Of a stretch of DNA of 64,000 bases, positions 34,677 through 42,187 are shown piece by piece; the first letter of the stretch is position 1, and each line of letters opens with the position of its first letter. The stretch is from Akkermansia muciniphila (GTDB taxonomy: Bacteria; Verrucomicrobiota; Verrucomicrobiia; Verrucomicrobiales; Akkermansiaceae). The position numbers were made by a program, and so were the translations under genes. A model generated the notes under the pieces. It saw only the letters and a program-made list of their open reading frames with translations, ran no database searches and was not told where the DNA came from. Location of the stretch: positions 21,920-85,919 of the forward strand of contig CAMAQB010000003.1 of NCBI GenBank assembly GCA_945860285.1, written 5' to 3'.

Positions 34677-35678
34677 ATGCGCTCATTTTTTCTCCTAACA
34701 TTGTTGCTCCTGGCCTCGATTTCGAATTCCCATTCTCAGGAGTATCTGCTGAAAAACGGCCGACGTTTCCCCGCCAGCGCGGTGAAGATCAGCGGGATGA
34801 ACTGCACTGCAACTGTTGCGGGTGAGGGTGGCATCGAGACCGTAGTTTTCACCATCAAGGACATTTCTCAGGCCACTTTTGCCCCGGTGCCCGACATGGC
34901 GAAGGCCCGCGATTTGATCGTGCAGAAAAAATTCGATGAGGCCTTCACGGTGACCGATGTCATTCTCAAGGCTACCGTTCAGTTCAAACCTCTGCCTGGC
35001 AACCCCTGGGTGGAAGCCCTGCTGCTGCAACTGGATGCTCTGGAGGGGAAGAAAAAGAAGTCATCCGATTCAACCCAGGCCGCAGCGCTGATTTCGCTCA
35101 CACCCGATGAAAATGAATTGGTTACGAAGATGATTTCGATTGTCGATTCCGAGCACACGCCGGCGGGAATCGAGAAAATGAAGACATTGGCAAAGGAGAC
35201 AAACATTGGTTACGTTCAGGCGCGCGCCCAATTGCGCATCGCCGATGTGCAGGCGGACTTTGGCAATCTTGAGCAGGCGGCGAAGGAATATCTCTGCGTT
35301 CCGATTTTCAATGCCACCGACAGTTTCCTCTCTTTCCGCGCCACCATGTCGGCTGCAAACTGCTTGTTTCAGATCAAGCGCGGCGAGGATGCCATAAAGA
35401 TTCTCGATTACTACCTGAGCGACAATCCAAGCACGAAATACAAGACCATGATCGAAACGGAGAAACTCCGCTTCAAGACCCCCACCAAAGACGAGGAAGG
35501 CGCGGACAATGCTGCCGCCAAGGGCGCTGCCGCAGCAGACAGCACCCCCGCCAAGGATGAAGCGGAGGAAAAAAAGGAATCTCCCAAGGAAGAACCGGAA
35601 GAAGAAAAGAAAGAAGAAACAGCCAAAGAAGAACCAACGCCTGACAAAACTGTTGACAAAACTGAAACCAACAAATAA
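34677..35678 (+). CDS. Secreted hypothetical protein with charged Glu/Lys tail
   Basis: 333 aa. Signal peptide FFLLTLLLLASISNSHSQ (about 3-20). YLLKNGRRFPASAVKISG resembles a small SH3-like or 'L-K-x-G-x' beta start seen in PVC secreted proteins. The middle (about 80-260) is helical with TPR-like pairs, such as QARAQLRIADVQADFGNLEQAAKEYL and AANCLFQIKRGEDAIKILDYYL. The last 60 residues are very Glu/Lys-rich and presumably disordered. It lies 28 bp after the TPR gene and 31 bp before exbB. I do not recognise the family; a periplasmic TPR accessory is likely. Confidence 0.7.
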   Translation: MRSFFLLTLLLLASISNSHSQEYLLKNGRRFPASAVKISGMNCTATVAGEGGIETVVFTIKDISQATFAPVPDMAKARDLIVQKKFDEAFTVTDVILKATVQFKPLPGNPWVEALLLQLDALEGKKKKSSDSTQAAALISLTPDENELVTKMISIVDSEHTPAGIEKMKTLAKETNIGYVQARAQLRIADVQADFGNLEQAAKEYLCVPIFNATDSFLSFRATMSAANCLFQIKRGEDAIKILDYYLSDNPSTKYKTMIETEKLRFKTPTKDEEGADNAAAKGAAAADSTPAKDEAEEKKESPKEEPEEEKKEETAKEEPTPDKTVDKTETNK

Positions 35679-35709
35679 CCCACAATCCACACCTTTTTAA
35701 ACCATAGTT

Positions 35710-36576
35710 ATGCAATCCACATATCAAATTGTCCGCCGCCTAGTCGTCAAGTCATTCCGTTTGCTTGCCCTCGTGGTGGCCATTGGCTTTGTCTGCCCCA
35801 TCATGCCCGTTGAAGCACAAACTCCCGCCACAGCAGCTGCGGGGGAAACGCCGCCACCGGCTCCGAAAAAAAAATCCCTTTTCGCAACCATTGCGCAGGG
35901 TGGATGGGTCATGGTGCCCATCGGTCTGACCTCGGTGTTCACTGTTTACCTTGTGGTCGACATGTACATGCGCACCGCGCAGAAAAAACTCTGCCCTGAC
36001 TCCGAGGTCTCCAAAGCCCGCCACTTTTTCCAAGCGGGTGATTATGTTGCCTGTTACCAGTCGATGAAATCCGTGCCCTGCGCCTACAACAACTGTGTGA
36101 AATACGCGCTCAGCTTTGTCGGCAAAGGCAAGGAGCAAACGGAGGAAGCATTGATGATGGAGGTGGAGCGCGAAGGCAACCGCCTGCAAAACCGCATCAA
36201 CTACCTTTCTGTGATCGGGGTTTGCGCACCGATGATCGGATTGCTCGGCACCGTGGTCGGGATGATGGGCGCCTTCGACTCGCTCGGCAAGGGCGGAGCG
36301 GCGGGCGGTGGCAATGAAACTTCGGAACTTTCCCACCACATCGGCGAAGTGTTGGTTGCGACAGCCGCCGGCCTTTTCATCGCGATTCCCGCTTTCATGT
36401 TTTTTTACCTGTTGCGCAATCACCTTGCAGCGCAGATTCACTTCTTGGAAGATCAGGTGAACGCTCTTTTCCGCAACATGCCCTATGATCACTTCCATGG
36501 TTTGGAGATTGGCGAGGAGGTCACGTACGCCGCGGTGCCCAACTGGGTCGAGGGCGGCGTGCCGGTAGAGGCGTGA
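35710..36576 (+). CDS. exbB: ExbB/TolQ/MotA-type proton-channel protein
   Basis: 288 aa. An N-terminal signal-like helix (about 15-36) and a Pro/Ala linker precede the MotA/TolQ/ExbB core. Transmembrane helices lie at about 63-84, 165-187 and 210-234. The conserved core reads LSVIGVCAPMIGLLGTVVGMMGAF, shown here as the GLLGTVVGMMGAF helix plus ATAAGLFIAIPA in the last helix. ExbB pentamers conduct protons around ExbD and drive TonB. The N-terminal signal extension is common in ExbB of PVC and some proteobacteria. The adjacent exbD genes confirm the assignment. Confidence 0.92.
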   Translation: MQSTYQIVRRLVVKSFRLLALVVAIGFVCPIMPVEAQTPATAAAGETPPPAPKKKSLFATIAQGGWVMVPIGLTSVFTVYLVVDMYMRTAQKKLCPDSEVSKARHFFQAGDYVACYQSMKSVPCAYNNCVKYALSFVGKGKEQTEEALMMEVEREGNRLQNRINYLSVIGVCAPMIGLLGTVVGMMGAFDSLGKGGAAGGGNETSELSHHIGEVLVATAAGLFIAIPAFMFFYLLRNHLAAQIHFLEDQVNALFRNMPYDHFHGLEIGEEVTYAAVPNWVEGGVPVEA

Positions 36577-36611
36577 GTCGCTGGGTTTTCTAATTATACT
36601 ACAACAATTGT

Positions 36612-37049
36612 ATGGCTGGAAGCGTAGGCGGTGGTAATGGCAGTGAACCTGAGTTTCAGGTGGCGCCGATGATTGACGTGCTTCTGGTGCTTTTGATCTT
36701 CTTCATGAGCATCACCACGGACCAGATTCTCAAGGTGGACAAGTCGATCACTCTGCCACTCGCTCCCGATGCCAAGCAGCGCAAGGTGGATCTGCAAAAC
36801 CAGGCGGTGGTGAACATCGACTGGCTGGCGGCGGAGAATCGCGCGGTTGTGAAGTTCGGCCAACAGCTGTGCGACCCGATGGAGCAGGTTGCGGAATTCA
36901 TCACACCGATGAAAACGGCCAATCCGAAGTTGCAAATCATCGTCCGCAGCGATGGTGATACCCCGGCAATCGAAGTACAAAAAGTCATCGAGCAAATTGC
37001 CGCCGGCGGCGTTGATGACATTTCCCTTTCCGGCATCAATCGCAAATGA
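36612..37049 (+). CDS. exbD: ExbD/TolR-type protein, first copy
   Basis: 145 aa. A single N-terminal transmembrane helix follows FQVAPMIDVLLVLLIFFM, with the proton-relay Asp at residue 22 (PMIDVL). A periplasmic domain of about 100 residues ends with the usual DDISLSG-type strand. ExbD couples proton flow through ExbB to movement of a TonB- or TolA-like partner. It is 35 bp after exbB and 12 bp before the second exbD. A TATACT lies 11 bp before the ATG without a clear -35, so internal initiation of transcription is possible but weakly supported. No Shine-Dalgarno motif. Confidence 0.92.
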   Translation: MAGSVGGGNGSEPEFQVAPMIDVLLVLLIFFMSITTDQILKVDKSITLPLAPDAKQRKVDLQNQAVVNIDWLAAENRAVVKFGQQLCDPMEQVAEFITPMKTANPKLQIIVRSDGDTPAIEVQKVIEQIAAGGVDDISLSGINRK

Positions 37050-37061
37050 TCATCCCATCCC

Positions 37062-37511
37062 ATGGCCAATAGAAACAAACACAAGAGATCCACTGAAATT
37101 CACATGGGCTTCCAGATCGCACCGATGATCGACGTTGTCTTCGTGATCATGCTGTTTTTCATGGTCATGGCGGGACAGGTGCAAAAGGAGCAGGAACTGA
37201 AGCTCAAACTACCCGGCAGAGCCGTGGCTTCGGAAGAGGTGGAGGCGATCGAGGAGACCCAGATCCGCGTGCTGGAAAGCGGCGATGTCCTGCTCAACGA
37301 TGAGCCGATGGGTGCGCCGGGGGATGCCAAGTTGGTGGAAATGACCGCCACCTTGATCCGGCTGAAACAGGCGTCCGATGACGCCCGCAGCAAAGTTGTC
37401 TGCACGATTGTGGCCGACGAATTAGCCCCTTTCCAACGTGTCGTAGATGTGCTAAACTCCCTCTCAGTGGCACGGATTGCCAACGTCACATTTGAAGTTC
37501 CCGCAGAGTAA
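37062..37511 (+). CDS. exbD: ExbD/TolR-type protein, second copy
   Basis: 149 aa. A basic N-terminus (NRNKHKRS) is followed by FQIAPMIDVVFVIMLFFM with the relay Asp at residue 24. The periplasmic domain is diverged from the first copy, with a VEAIEETQIRVLESGDVLLN segment rich in acidic residues, and ends VARIANVTFEVPAE. Two distinct ExbD subunits next to one ExbB suggest a heteromeric stator, as in some Bacteroidetes and Xanthomonas clusters. It is 23 bp upstream of the first TonB-like toroid gene. Confidence 0.9.
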   Translation: MANRNKHKRSTEIHMGFQIAPMIDVVFVIMLFFMVMAGQVQKEQELKLKLPGRAVASEEVEAIEETQIRVLESGDVLLNDEPMGAPGDAKLVEMTATLIRLKQASDDARSKVVCTIVADELAPFQRVVDVLNSLSVARIANVTFEVPAE

Positions 37512-37534
37512 CAATCAAACCAATCCCAAAACCC

Positions 37535-39217
37535 ATGAATGATTACAACCAGTATGATCAGCAGCAAGGATTCGATCAATACAACCAGCCGAACGAATTC
37601 AATGATCAGTTCGGGGGCATTCCACAGCCACCCGCCAAGACGGGACTGGCGTTGTGGATGGCCAAGCTAGGCATGGGATCCTTCATGGTTTCGATGTTGG
37701 TCCACGCGATTTTCATCATTCTTGCGATCTTTTTCATTTTCCGGTGGATCAAACCACCCCCGGAGCCTATCCCTGACTTCATTCCCGGCGGTGGCGGCGG
37801 CGGTGGTCAAAACGGCGAAGTGGCCCACAAAATCAAGACCTCGATGAGGCGCACCGTTTCCGCTGCTCTGAGCAACAAGCGGATCACGGCGAATACGCAG
37901 ACTTCCACGTTCACCCTGCCTGATACCACGGACATGCCTGCGGTTCCGTTGCCTTCGGATGTTCAGGCCAGTTCTGGTGATGGTGGTGGCGCGGGTGGGG
38001 GCCATGGCAAGGGCATCGGTCGCGGCATTGGCTCGGGTGAAGGCATGGGCAGGGGATTTGGCAAGGGCAAAGGCACGTTTTCCCTGATTCCCACAATCAT
38101 GCAAGGCCGCTGTACTCCTGCGGAACGGATGCGGATGGTTCGCGAGGCGGGCGGCAACGAGGCATTGGAAACAGGGGTCAAAAAATCCCTCGATTGGTTG
38201 AAGAGTCAACAGAAACCCGATGGTTCGTGGGGGGATGTCCACAATGTGGCGATGACAGGCTTGGCATTGCTTTGTTATCTGGGGCATTGTGAAGATACCC
38301 AGTCAGCCGATTACGGTCCGGAAGTTTCCAAGGCGATCGGCTATCTGGTCAACATCGGCATGGCCAACAATGGCAAACTTTCATCCAATTTCGGTGCCAA
38401 CTCCTGGTGTTACGAACACGGCGTCGCCACCTACGCGCTGGCCGAGGCACTGGCTTTCTCGAAGACCTTGAAGTTCCCCATCTCGAATTTGGAATACGTG
38501 GTCTCCCGTGCGGGGCAAGCAATCATTGACGGTCAAAATCCCAATGGATCCTGGGATTACAAACTCGACGCGTCCTCGTCGCGCAATGACCTTTCGGTGG
38601 CCGGTTGGCAGATGCAGGCTCTGAAGGCTGTCAAGACATCCGGTGCGACGGTGAATGGTCTCGAAGCGACAATGCGCAAGGCGGTCCAATACCTCGGCAA
38701 TAAAGTAGGGGAACAGGGGGCATACATTGACGACGGCATGTTTGCCTATAGTGGTGGTTCGCACAGTCCGGCTTTGTCAGCCGTGGGTGTGCTTTGCCTG
38801 CAACAGTGGAGCAAGGGCAATACCGGAGAGGCGAAGGCGGGGATCAAATACATCTCGAACGGTCTCAAACAACGCACCGGCGATGCCAAGGGCGCGGCGT
38901 TTCCCGGTCAGGATGTCTATGCATTCAATTACAAGACCAACTGCGATCTTTACGCATTCTACTACGCCAGTCAGGCGATGCGGAATGCCGGTGGTGGGGA
39001 TTGGGCGGCCATGAACAAGGCGATCTTGGAGGAAATCGTCCCGAATCAGGCGGTGGATGGTTCTTTCGCCATGCCCGCCAAGATGCCCCATTTTACCAAC
39101 AAGATCTATGCCCAGTGCCTGAACACCCTGATCATGGAAGTCTACTACCGTTTCCTGCCCGCAACGAGCGCGGGCAGCAGCAGCGGTGGTTTTGGTGGTT
39201 TGGATGCCTTGCGCTGA
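37535..39217 (+). CDS. TonB-like membrane-anchored alpha/alpha-toroid protein, copy 1
   Basis: 560 aa. A 47-residue Gln/Asn-rich cytoplasmic tail precedes one transmembrane helix (about 48-71). That helix has Ser53-x3-His57 (SMLVH), the motif needed by TonB and TolA to contact ExbB/ExbD. A Pro-rich KPPPEPIP segment, poly-Gly, a conserved NGEVAHKIK element and a Gly/Lys-rich linker (about 148-188) follow. The C-terminal 350 residues are a squalene-cyclase-like alpha/alpha toroid with QW-type repeats (QKPDGSWGD, QNPNGSWDY) and conserved Cys (LCYLGHC, SWCYEHG). No DxDD motif or TonB C-terminal domain is present. Position right behind exbB-exbD-exbD supports an energy-transducer role, which is inferred. 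Confidence 0.85.
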   Translation: MNDYNQYDQQQGFDQYNQPNEFNDQFGGIPQPPAKTGLALWMAKLGMGSFMVSMLVHAIFIILAIFFIFRWIKPPPEPIPDFIPGGGGGGGQNGEVAHKIKTSMRRTVSAALSNKRITANTQTSTFTLPDTTDMPAVPLPSDVQASSGDGGGAGGGHGKGIGRGIGSGEGMGRGFGKGKGTFSLIPTIMQGRCTPAERMRMVREAGGNEALETGVKKSLDWLKSQQKPDGSWGDVHNVAMTGLALLCYLGHCEDTQSADYGPEVSKAIGYLVNIGMANNGKLSSNFGANSWCYEHGVATYALAEALAFSKTLKFPISNLEYVVSRAGQAIIDGQNPNGSWDYKLDASSSRNDLSVAGWQMQALKAVKTSGATVNGLEATMRKAVQYLGNKVGEQGAYIDDGMFAYSGGSHSPALSAVGVLCLQQWSKGNTGEAKAGIKYISNGLKQRTGDAKGAAFPGQDVYAFNYKTNCDLYAFYYASQAMRNAGGGDWAAMNKAILEEIVPNQAVDGSFAMPAKMPHFTNKIYAQCLNTLIMEVYYRFLPATSAGSSSGGFGGLDALR

Positions 39218-39254
39218 TTTTTCCGCAGGATTTCAATAGGGTCAAGTAAATCGC

Positions 39255-39283
39255 TTGACGATCCGGATTCCTTTGATTACGTT
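39255..39283 (+). promoter_or_regulatory. Candidate promoter between the two toroid genes
   Basis: TTGACG (39255-39260), 17 bp, TACGTT (39278-39283). The -10 lies inside a 31-bp near-palindrome (39270-39300), so it could be a regulated promoter for copy 2. The leader to the ATG at 39523 would be about 230 nt. Confidence 0.4.
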
Positions 39284-39300
39284 ACTAACGTTATCAAAGG
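39270..39300. repeat. 31-bp near-perfect palindrome, operator or hairpin
   Basis: The arms 39270-39284 and 39286-39300 are 15 bp each and match at 14 of 15 positions around a single central C. They begin and end CCTTTGAT and ATCAAAGG. No T-run follows on either strand, which argues against an intrinsic terminator. It overlaps the -10 of the promoter candidate. An operator for an unknown regulator is the simpler reading. Confidence 0.55.
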
Positions 39301-39356
39301 ACTTATGGTAGGTGAGGGACAATCCGTTGTTGGTTCATGCCGGTGCTCCACTGCAC

Positions 39357-39488
39357 GGATGCCGGAAAAAGCGCGGCAACGCGAATGGGTCGCTTGGCGT
39401 GAAGCTCCGATGGTGACCGGGTGGGGCCGCAGATGGTGCCCCCGCAGCGCGGCATGGTCTGCGCGCACATGGATTTTTTCCGGCATTC
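39357..39488 (+). other. About 130-bp element bounded by 14-nt inverted repeats; possible structured RNA or MITE
   Basis: Left arm 39357-39370 (GGATGCCGGAAAAA) and right arm 39475-39488 (TTTTTCCGGCATTC) pair at 13 of 14 positions, with the exception a G-U wobble in RNA. Inside are further stems, including GGGGC (39423-39427) with GCCCC (39438-39442). No target-site duplication is evident. It could be the folded 5' leader of the downstream toroid mRNA, a small RNA, or a miniature inverted-repeat element. Confidence 0.35.
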
Positions 39489-39522
39489 CCAATCAACCAT
39501 CAACCCAAAACCTGACAAATCC

Positions 39523-41160
39523 ATGAAAAATCCACCTGATCGTTTTTCGTTAGAAAATCAAAACTCCGATGTGCCGTCGACCGGCTCCCGCAACGGTTTC
39601 AAGCAGATGCTGGCAAAAATCGGCATCGGTTCCTTCGCGGTTTCCCTGTTTGTCCATTTTGCTTTTGTTCTGATTGCCGTGTTTTTTCTATTCAAGTGGG
39701 TGACACCTCCGGTCGTGGAAACGCAAACGTGGCCCGAGCACATCGGTGGCGGCGGTGGTGGCAACAATGGCGAGTTGGCGCACAAGATTAAAAAAACGGT
39801 GAGCCAGGCGCAGAGTCACTCTGCCGTCGGCATGCGGATTACCGTGAACAACAGTGATGCGATATGCGCATTGCCGGTGGAGGCGGTGCTGCCTTCATTG
39901 CCATCGCTTTCAGAACAAACCGCAAGCAAGGGGCTCGGCGGTGGTGTCGAGGGTGGCAAGGGACTTGGCAAAGGTCCTGGCAACGGCCCGGGTCATGGGC
40001 CCGGCACAGGCCCGGGAAGCCATTTGCGGGGGTTCAGCAGCCTCTCTCCGATCATACAAGGCCGTTGCAGCGCGAGCGAACGAATGCGGATGATCCGTGA
40101 GGCTGGTGGCAATGAAGCAGTGGAGGAAAAGGTGAAGAAATCGTTGGACTGGTTGAAAAGCCAGCAAAATGCCGATGGATCATGGGGTGACACCCGGCAG
40201 GTGGCGATGACCGGGCTGGCACTCCTTTGTTATCTCGGACATTGTGAAGACACTTCATCGAACGATTACGGCGTGGTAGTCTCCAAAGCGATCGGGTATC
40301 TGGTCAACGTCGGCATGGCCAACAACGGCAAACTGGCATCCAACATGGGCGAAAATTCCTGGTGTTATGAACATGGCATCGCCACCTACGCCCTCGCCGA
40401 GGCCTTGGCATTTTCCCGCACCCTGAAGTTTCCCAATGAAGACCTGAAATCCGCGGTGACCAAAGCAGGCCAGATCATCGTTGACGGCCAGAACGTCAAT
40501 GGTTCGTGGGATTACAAGCTTGATGCGTCGTCGTCGCGCAATGATCTCTCGGTGACCGGATGGCAGATGCAGGCCTTGAAGGCGGTGAAATCCTCGGGCG
40601 TTGACGTGAAGGGGGTGGAAGCGACCATCCGTGCGGCGACAAAGTACATCAGTCGCAAAAACAGTGATCAGGGAGCATTTCTCGATGATGGCATGTTTGT
40701 CTACAGTGGCGGCACTCACAGTGCGGCGATGTCCGCCGTGGGTGTTCTCTGTCTACAGCAGTCGGGCAAGGGAAACTCGGCCGAGTCAAAATCAGGCATT
40801 CGATACATCTTCAACGGACTCAAGCAGCGCACGGGTGAAGCGAAAGGAGCGGCATTTCCCGGTCAGGAAGTTTATGCGTTCCGCTATACGTCCAACTGTG
40901 ATCTTTACGCATTTTATTATGCCAGCCAGGCGATGAGGAATGCGGGAGGAAGCGAATGGGCCGCGATGAACAAGGCCATCCTTGAGGAAATTTTGCCCAA
41001 CCAAGCGGTCGACGGATCGTTCGCCATGCCAGCGAAGATGCCGCATTTTTCAAACAAGATTTATTGCCAATGCCTGAACACCCTGATCATGGAGGTTTAT
41101 TATCGATTCCTGCCGGCGACCAGTTCGGGCAGCGGACATGGATTTTCCGGATTGGAATGA
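39523..41160 (+). CDS. TonB-like membrane-anchored alpha/alpha-toroid protein, copy 2
   Basis: 545 aa, a paralogue of the gene at 37535. The toroid halves are highly similar, for example AERMRM/SERMRM, KSLDWLKSQQ, and SWCYEHG-x-ATYALAEALAFS. The cytoplasmic tail differs (KNPPDRFSLENQ instead of the Gln/Asn-rich start). The transmembrane helix (about 36-58) again has Ser41-x3-His45 (SLFVH). A poly-Gly stretch, NGELAHKIK and a Gly/Pro/His-rich linker follow. It ends SGSGHGFSGLE. I chose ATG 39523 because it aligns with the copy 1 topology; the frame opens 102 bp earlier. A 305-bp gap with a palindrome and promoter candidate precedes it. It is the last gene before hemC. Confidence 0.85.
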   Translation: MKNPPDRFSLENQNSDVPSTGSRNGFKQMLAKIGIGSFAVSLFVHFAFVLIAVFFLFKWVTPPVVETQTWPEHIGGGGGGNNGELAHKIKKTVSQAQSHSAVGMRITVNNSDAICALPVEAVLPSLPSLSEQTASKGLGGGVEGGKGLGKGPGNGPGHGPGTGPGSHLRGFSSLSPIIQGRCSASERMRMIREAGGNEAVEEKVKKSLDWLKSQQNADGSWGDTRQVAMTGLALLCYLGHCEDTSSNDYGVVVSKAIGYLVNVGMANNGKLASNMGENSWCYEHGIATYALAEALAFSRTLKFPNEDLKSAVTKAGQIIVDGQNVNGSWDYKLDASSSRNDLSVTGWQMQALKAVKSSGVDVKGVEATIRAATKYISRKNSDQGAFLDDGMFVYSGGTHSAAMSAVGVLCLQQSGKGNSAESKSGIRYIFNGLKQRTGEAKGAAFPGQEVYAFRYTSNCDLYAFYYASQAMRNAGGSEWAAMNKAILEEILPNQAVDGSFAMPAKMPHFSNKIYCQCLNTLIMEVYYRFLPATSSGSGHGFSGLE

Positions 41161-41207
41161 GCGTGCAGGAGTGTCCCGGCAATCGTGCGACACGCATGGA
41201 CTTTCGT

Positions 41208-41236
41208 TTGACGAAGTTTCCCGGGCTGCTTAGTAT
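41208..41236 (+). promoter_or_regulatory. Candidate hemC promoter
   Basis: TTGACG (41208-41213), 17 bp, TAGTAT (41231-41236; four of six consensus positions). The ATG is 24 bp further on and is preceded by an AGGAAAAG stretch that can serve as ribosome-binding site. Confidence 0.5.
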
Positions 41237-41260
41237 GCGCGCCTGCACGGCAGGAAAAGC

Positions 41261-42187
41261 ATGGAAGAGCGCAACACAATCATCGTAGGAACAAGAGGTT
41301 CCGAACTGGCACTGGTGCAGGCCGATGCCACGGAAACTTTGTTGCGTCGGAAATTTCCAGAACTTGAAGTGCGGCGCCAGATCATCAAAACCACCGGTGA
41401 TCGCAGGACCGACGTGGCGCTGAGTGAGGTGGCGAAAAGCGAAGGCCATCTCGACAAGGGGGTCTTTACCAAGGAACTGGAAACCGCATTGTCCAAAGGT
41501 GAAATCGACATCGCGGTGCACAGCTTGAAGGATGTGCCCACGATTCTTGCCGACGAATTTTTGATAGCGGCCACACTGGAGCGTGCCGCAGTGCGCGATG
41601 TATTGATCTGTAAAACAAGCGGTGGGCTGGAAGCGCTGCCATCTGGCGCTGTTGTCGGCACCAGCAGTGTGCGAAGGGCCAGACAATTGCTGTGGCTGCG
41701 TCCCGACTTGCGAATCGCCGATCTTCGTGGCAACGTGCCGACACGCATCAGGAAGTTGATGGAAACGGATGACTACGCCGCGATCATGCTGGCCGAAGCG
41801 GGGCTGGCGCGGCTGGGATATTTGCCTGGAACCGACGGGCCATTGCACTTTCACATTCTGGATGAGGCGGAATTTTTCCCCGCCGCCAGTCAGGGGGCGA
41901 TCGGGCTGGAACTTCGTGCGGATGATCCGTGGATGCGGGAAATTGTCCAGGTGATCACTCATCCGCAAACATTTGTCAGGGTCACCGCAGAAAGGGAATT
42001 CCTGCGCCTGCTCGATGCCGGTTGTCATACTCCCGTGGGAGTGTATTCGATCCTGGACTCTGGCTCACTGCGGATGAGCGCGCGGGTTTTTCCCGAACAG
42101 GGCGGCGATCCACAGCTTGCGAGCGCGGAGGGCGGAGCAGACGATCCCTTGGCGGTGGCCGGCAAACTCTTTGCAACATTGTCATGA
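41261..42187 (+). CDS. hemC: Porphobilinogen deaminase (hydroxymethylbilane synthase)
   Basis: 308 aa. It joins four porphobilinogen molecules into hydroxymethylbilane for heme and siroheme. The start IIVGTRGSELALVQ matches HemC (xGTRxSxLAxxQ). KGVFTKELE, HSLKDVPT and GTSSVRRARQL are substrate- and cofactor-binding motifs. LLDAGCHTPVG carries the Cys that holds the dipyrromethane cofactor. The length is standard. The stop overlaps the next gene (ATGA), so it is translationally coupled to the cobA-hemD fusion. Confidence 0.97.
   Translation: MEERNTIIVGTRGSELALVQADATETLLRRKFPELEVRRQIIKTTGDRRTDVALSEVAKSEGHLDKGVFTKELETALSKGEIDIAVHSLKDVPTILADEFLIAATLERAAVRDVLICKTSGGLEALPSGAVVGTSSVRRARQLLWLRPDLRIADLRGNVPTRIRKLMETDDYAAIMLAEAGLARLGYLPGTDGPLHFHILDEAEFFPAASQGAIGLELRADDPWMREIVQVITHPQTFVRVTAEREFLRLLDAGCHTPVGVYSILDSGSLRMSARVFPEQGGDPQLASAEGGADDPLAVAGKLFATLS

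Noticed and set aside
39270..39300. Palindrome as an intrinsic terminator of toroid copy 1
   Set aside because: No T-run follows on either strand and the stem is not GC-rich; it also overlaps a promoter candidate.
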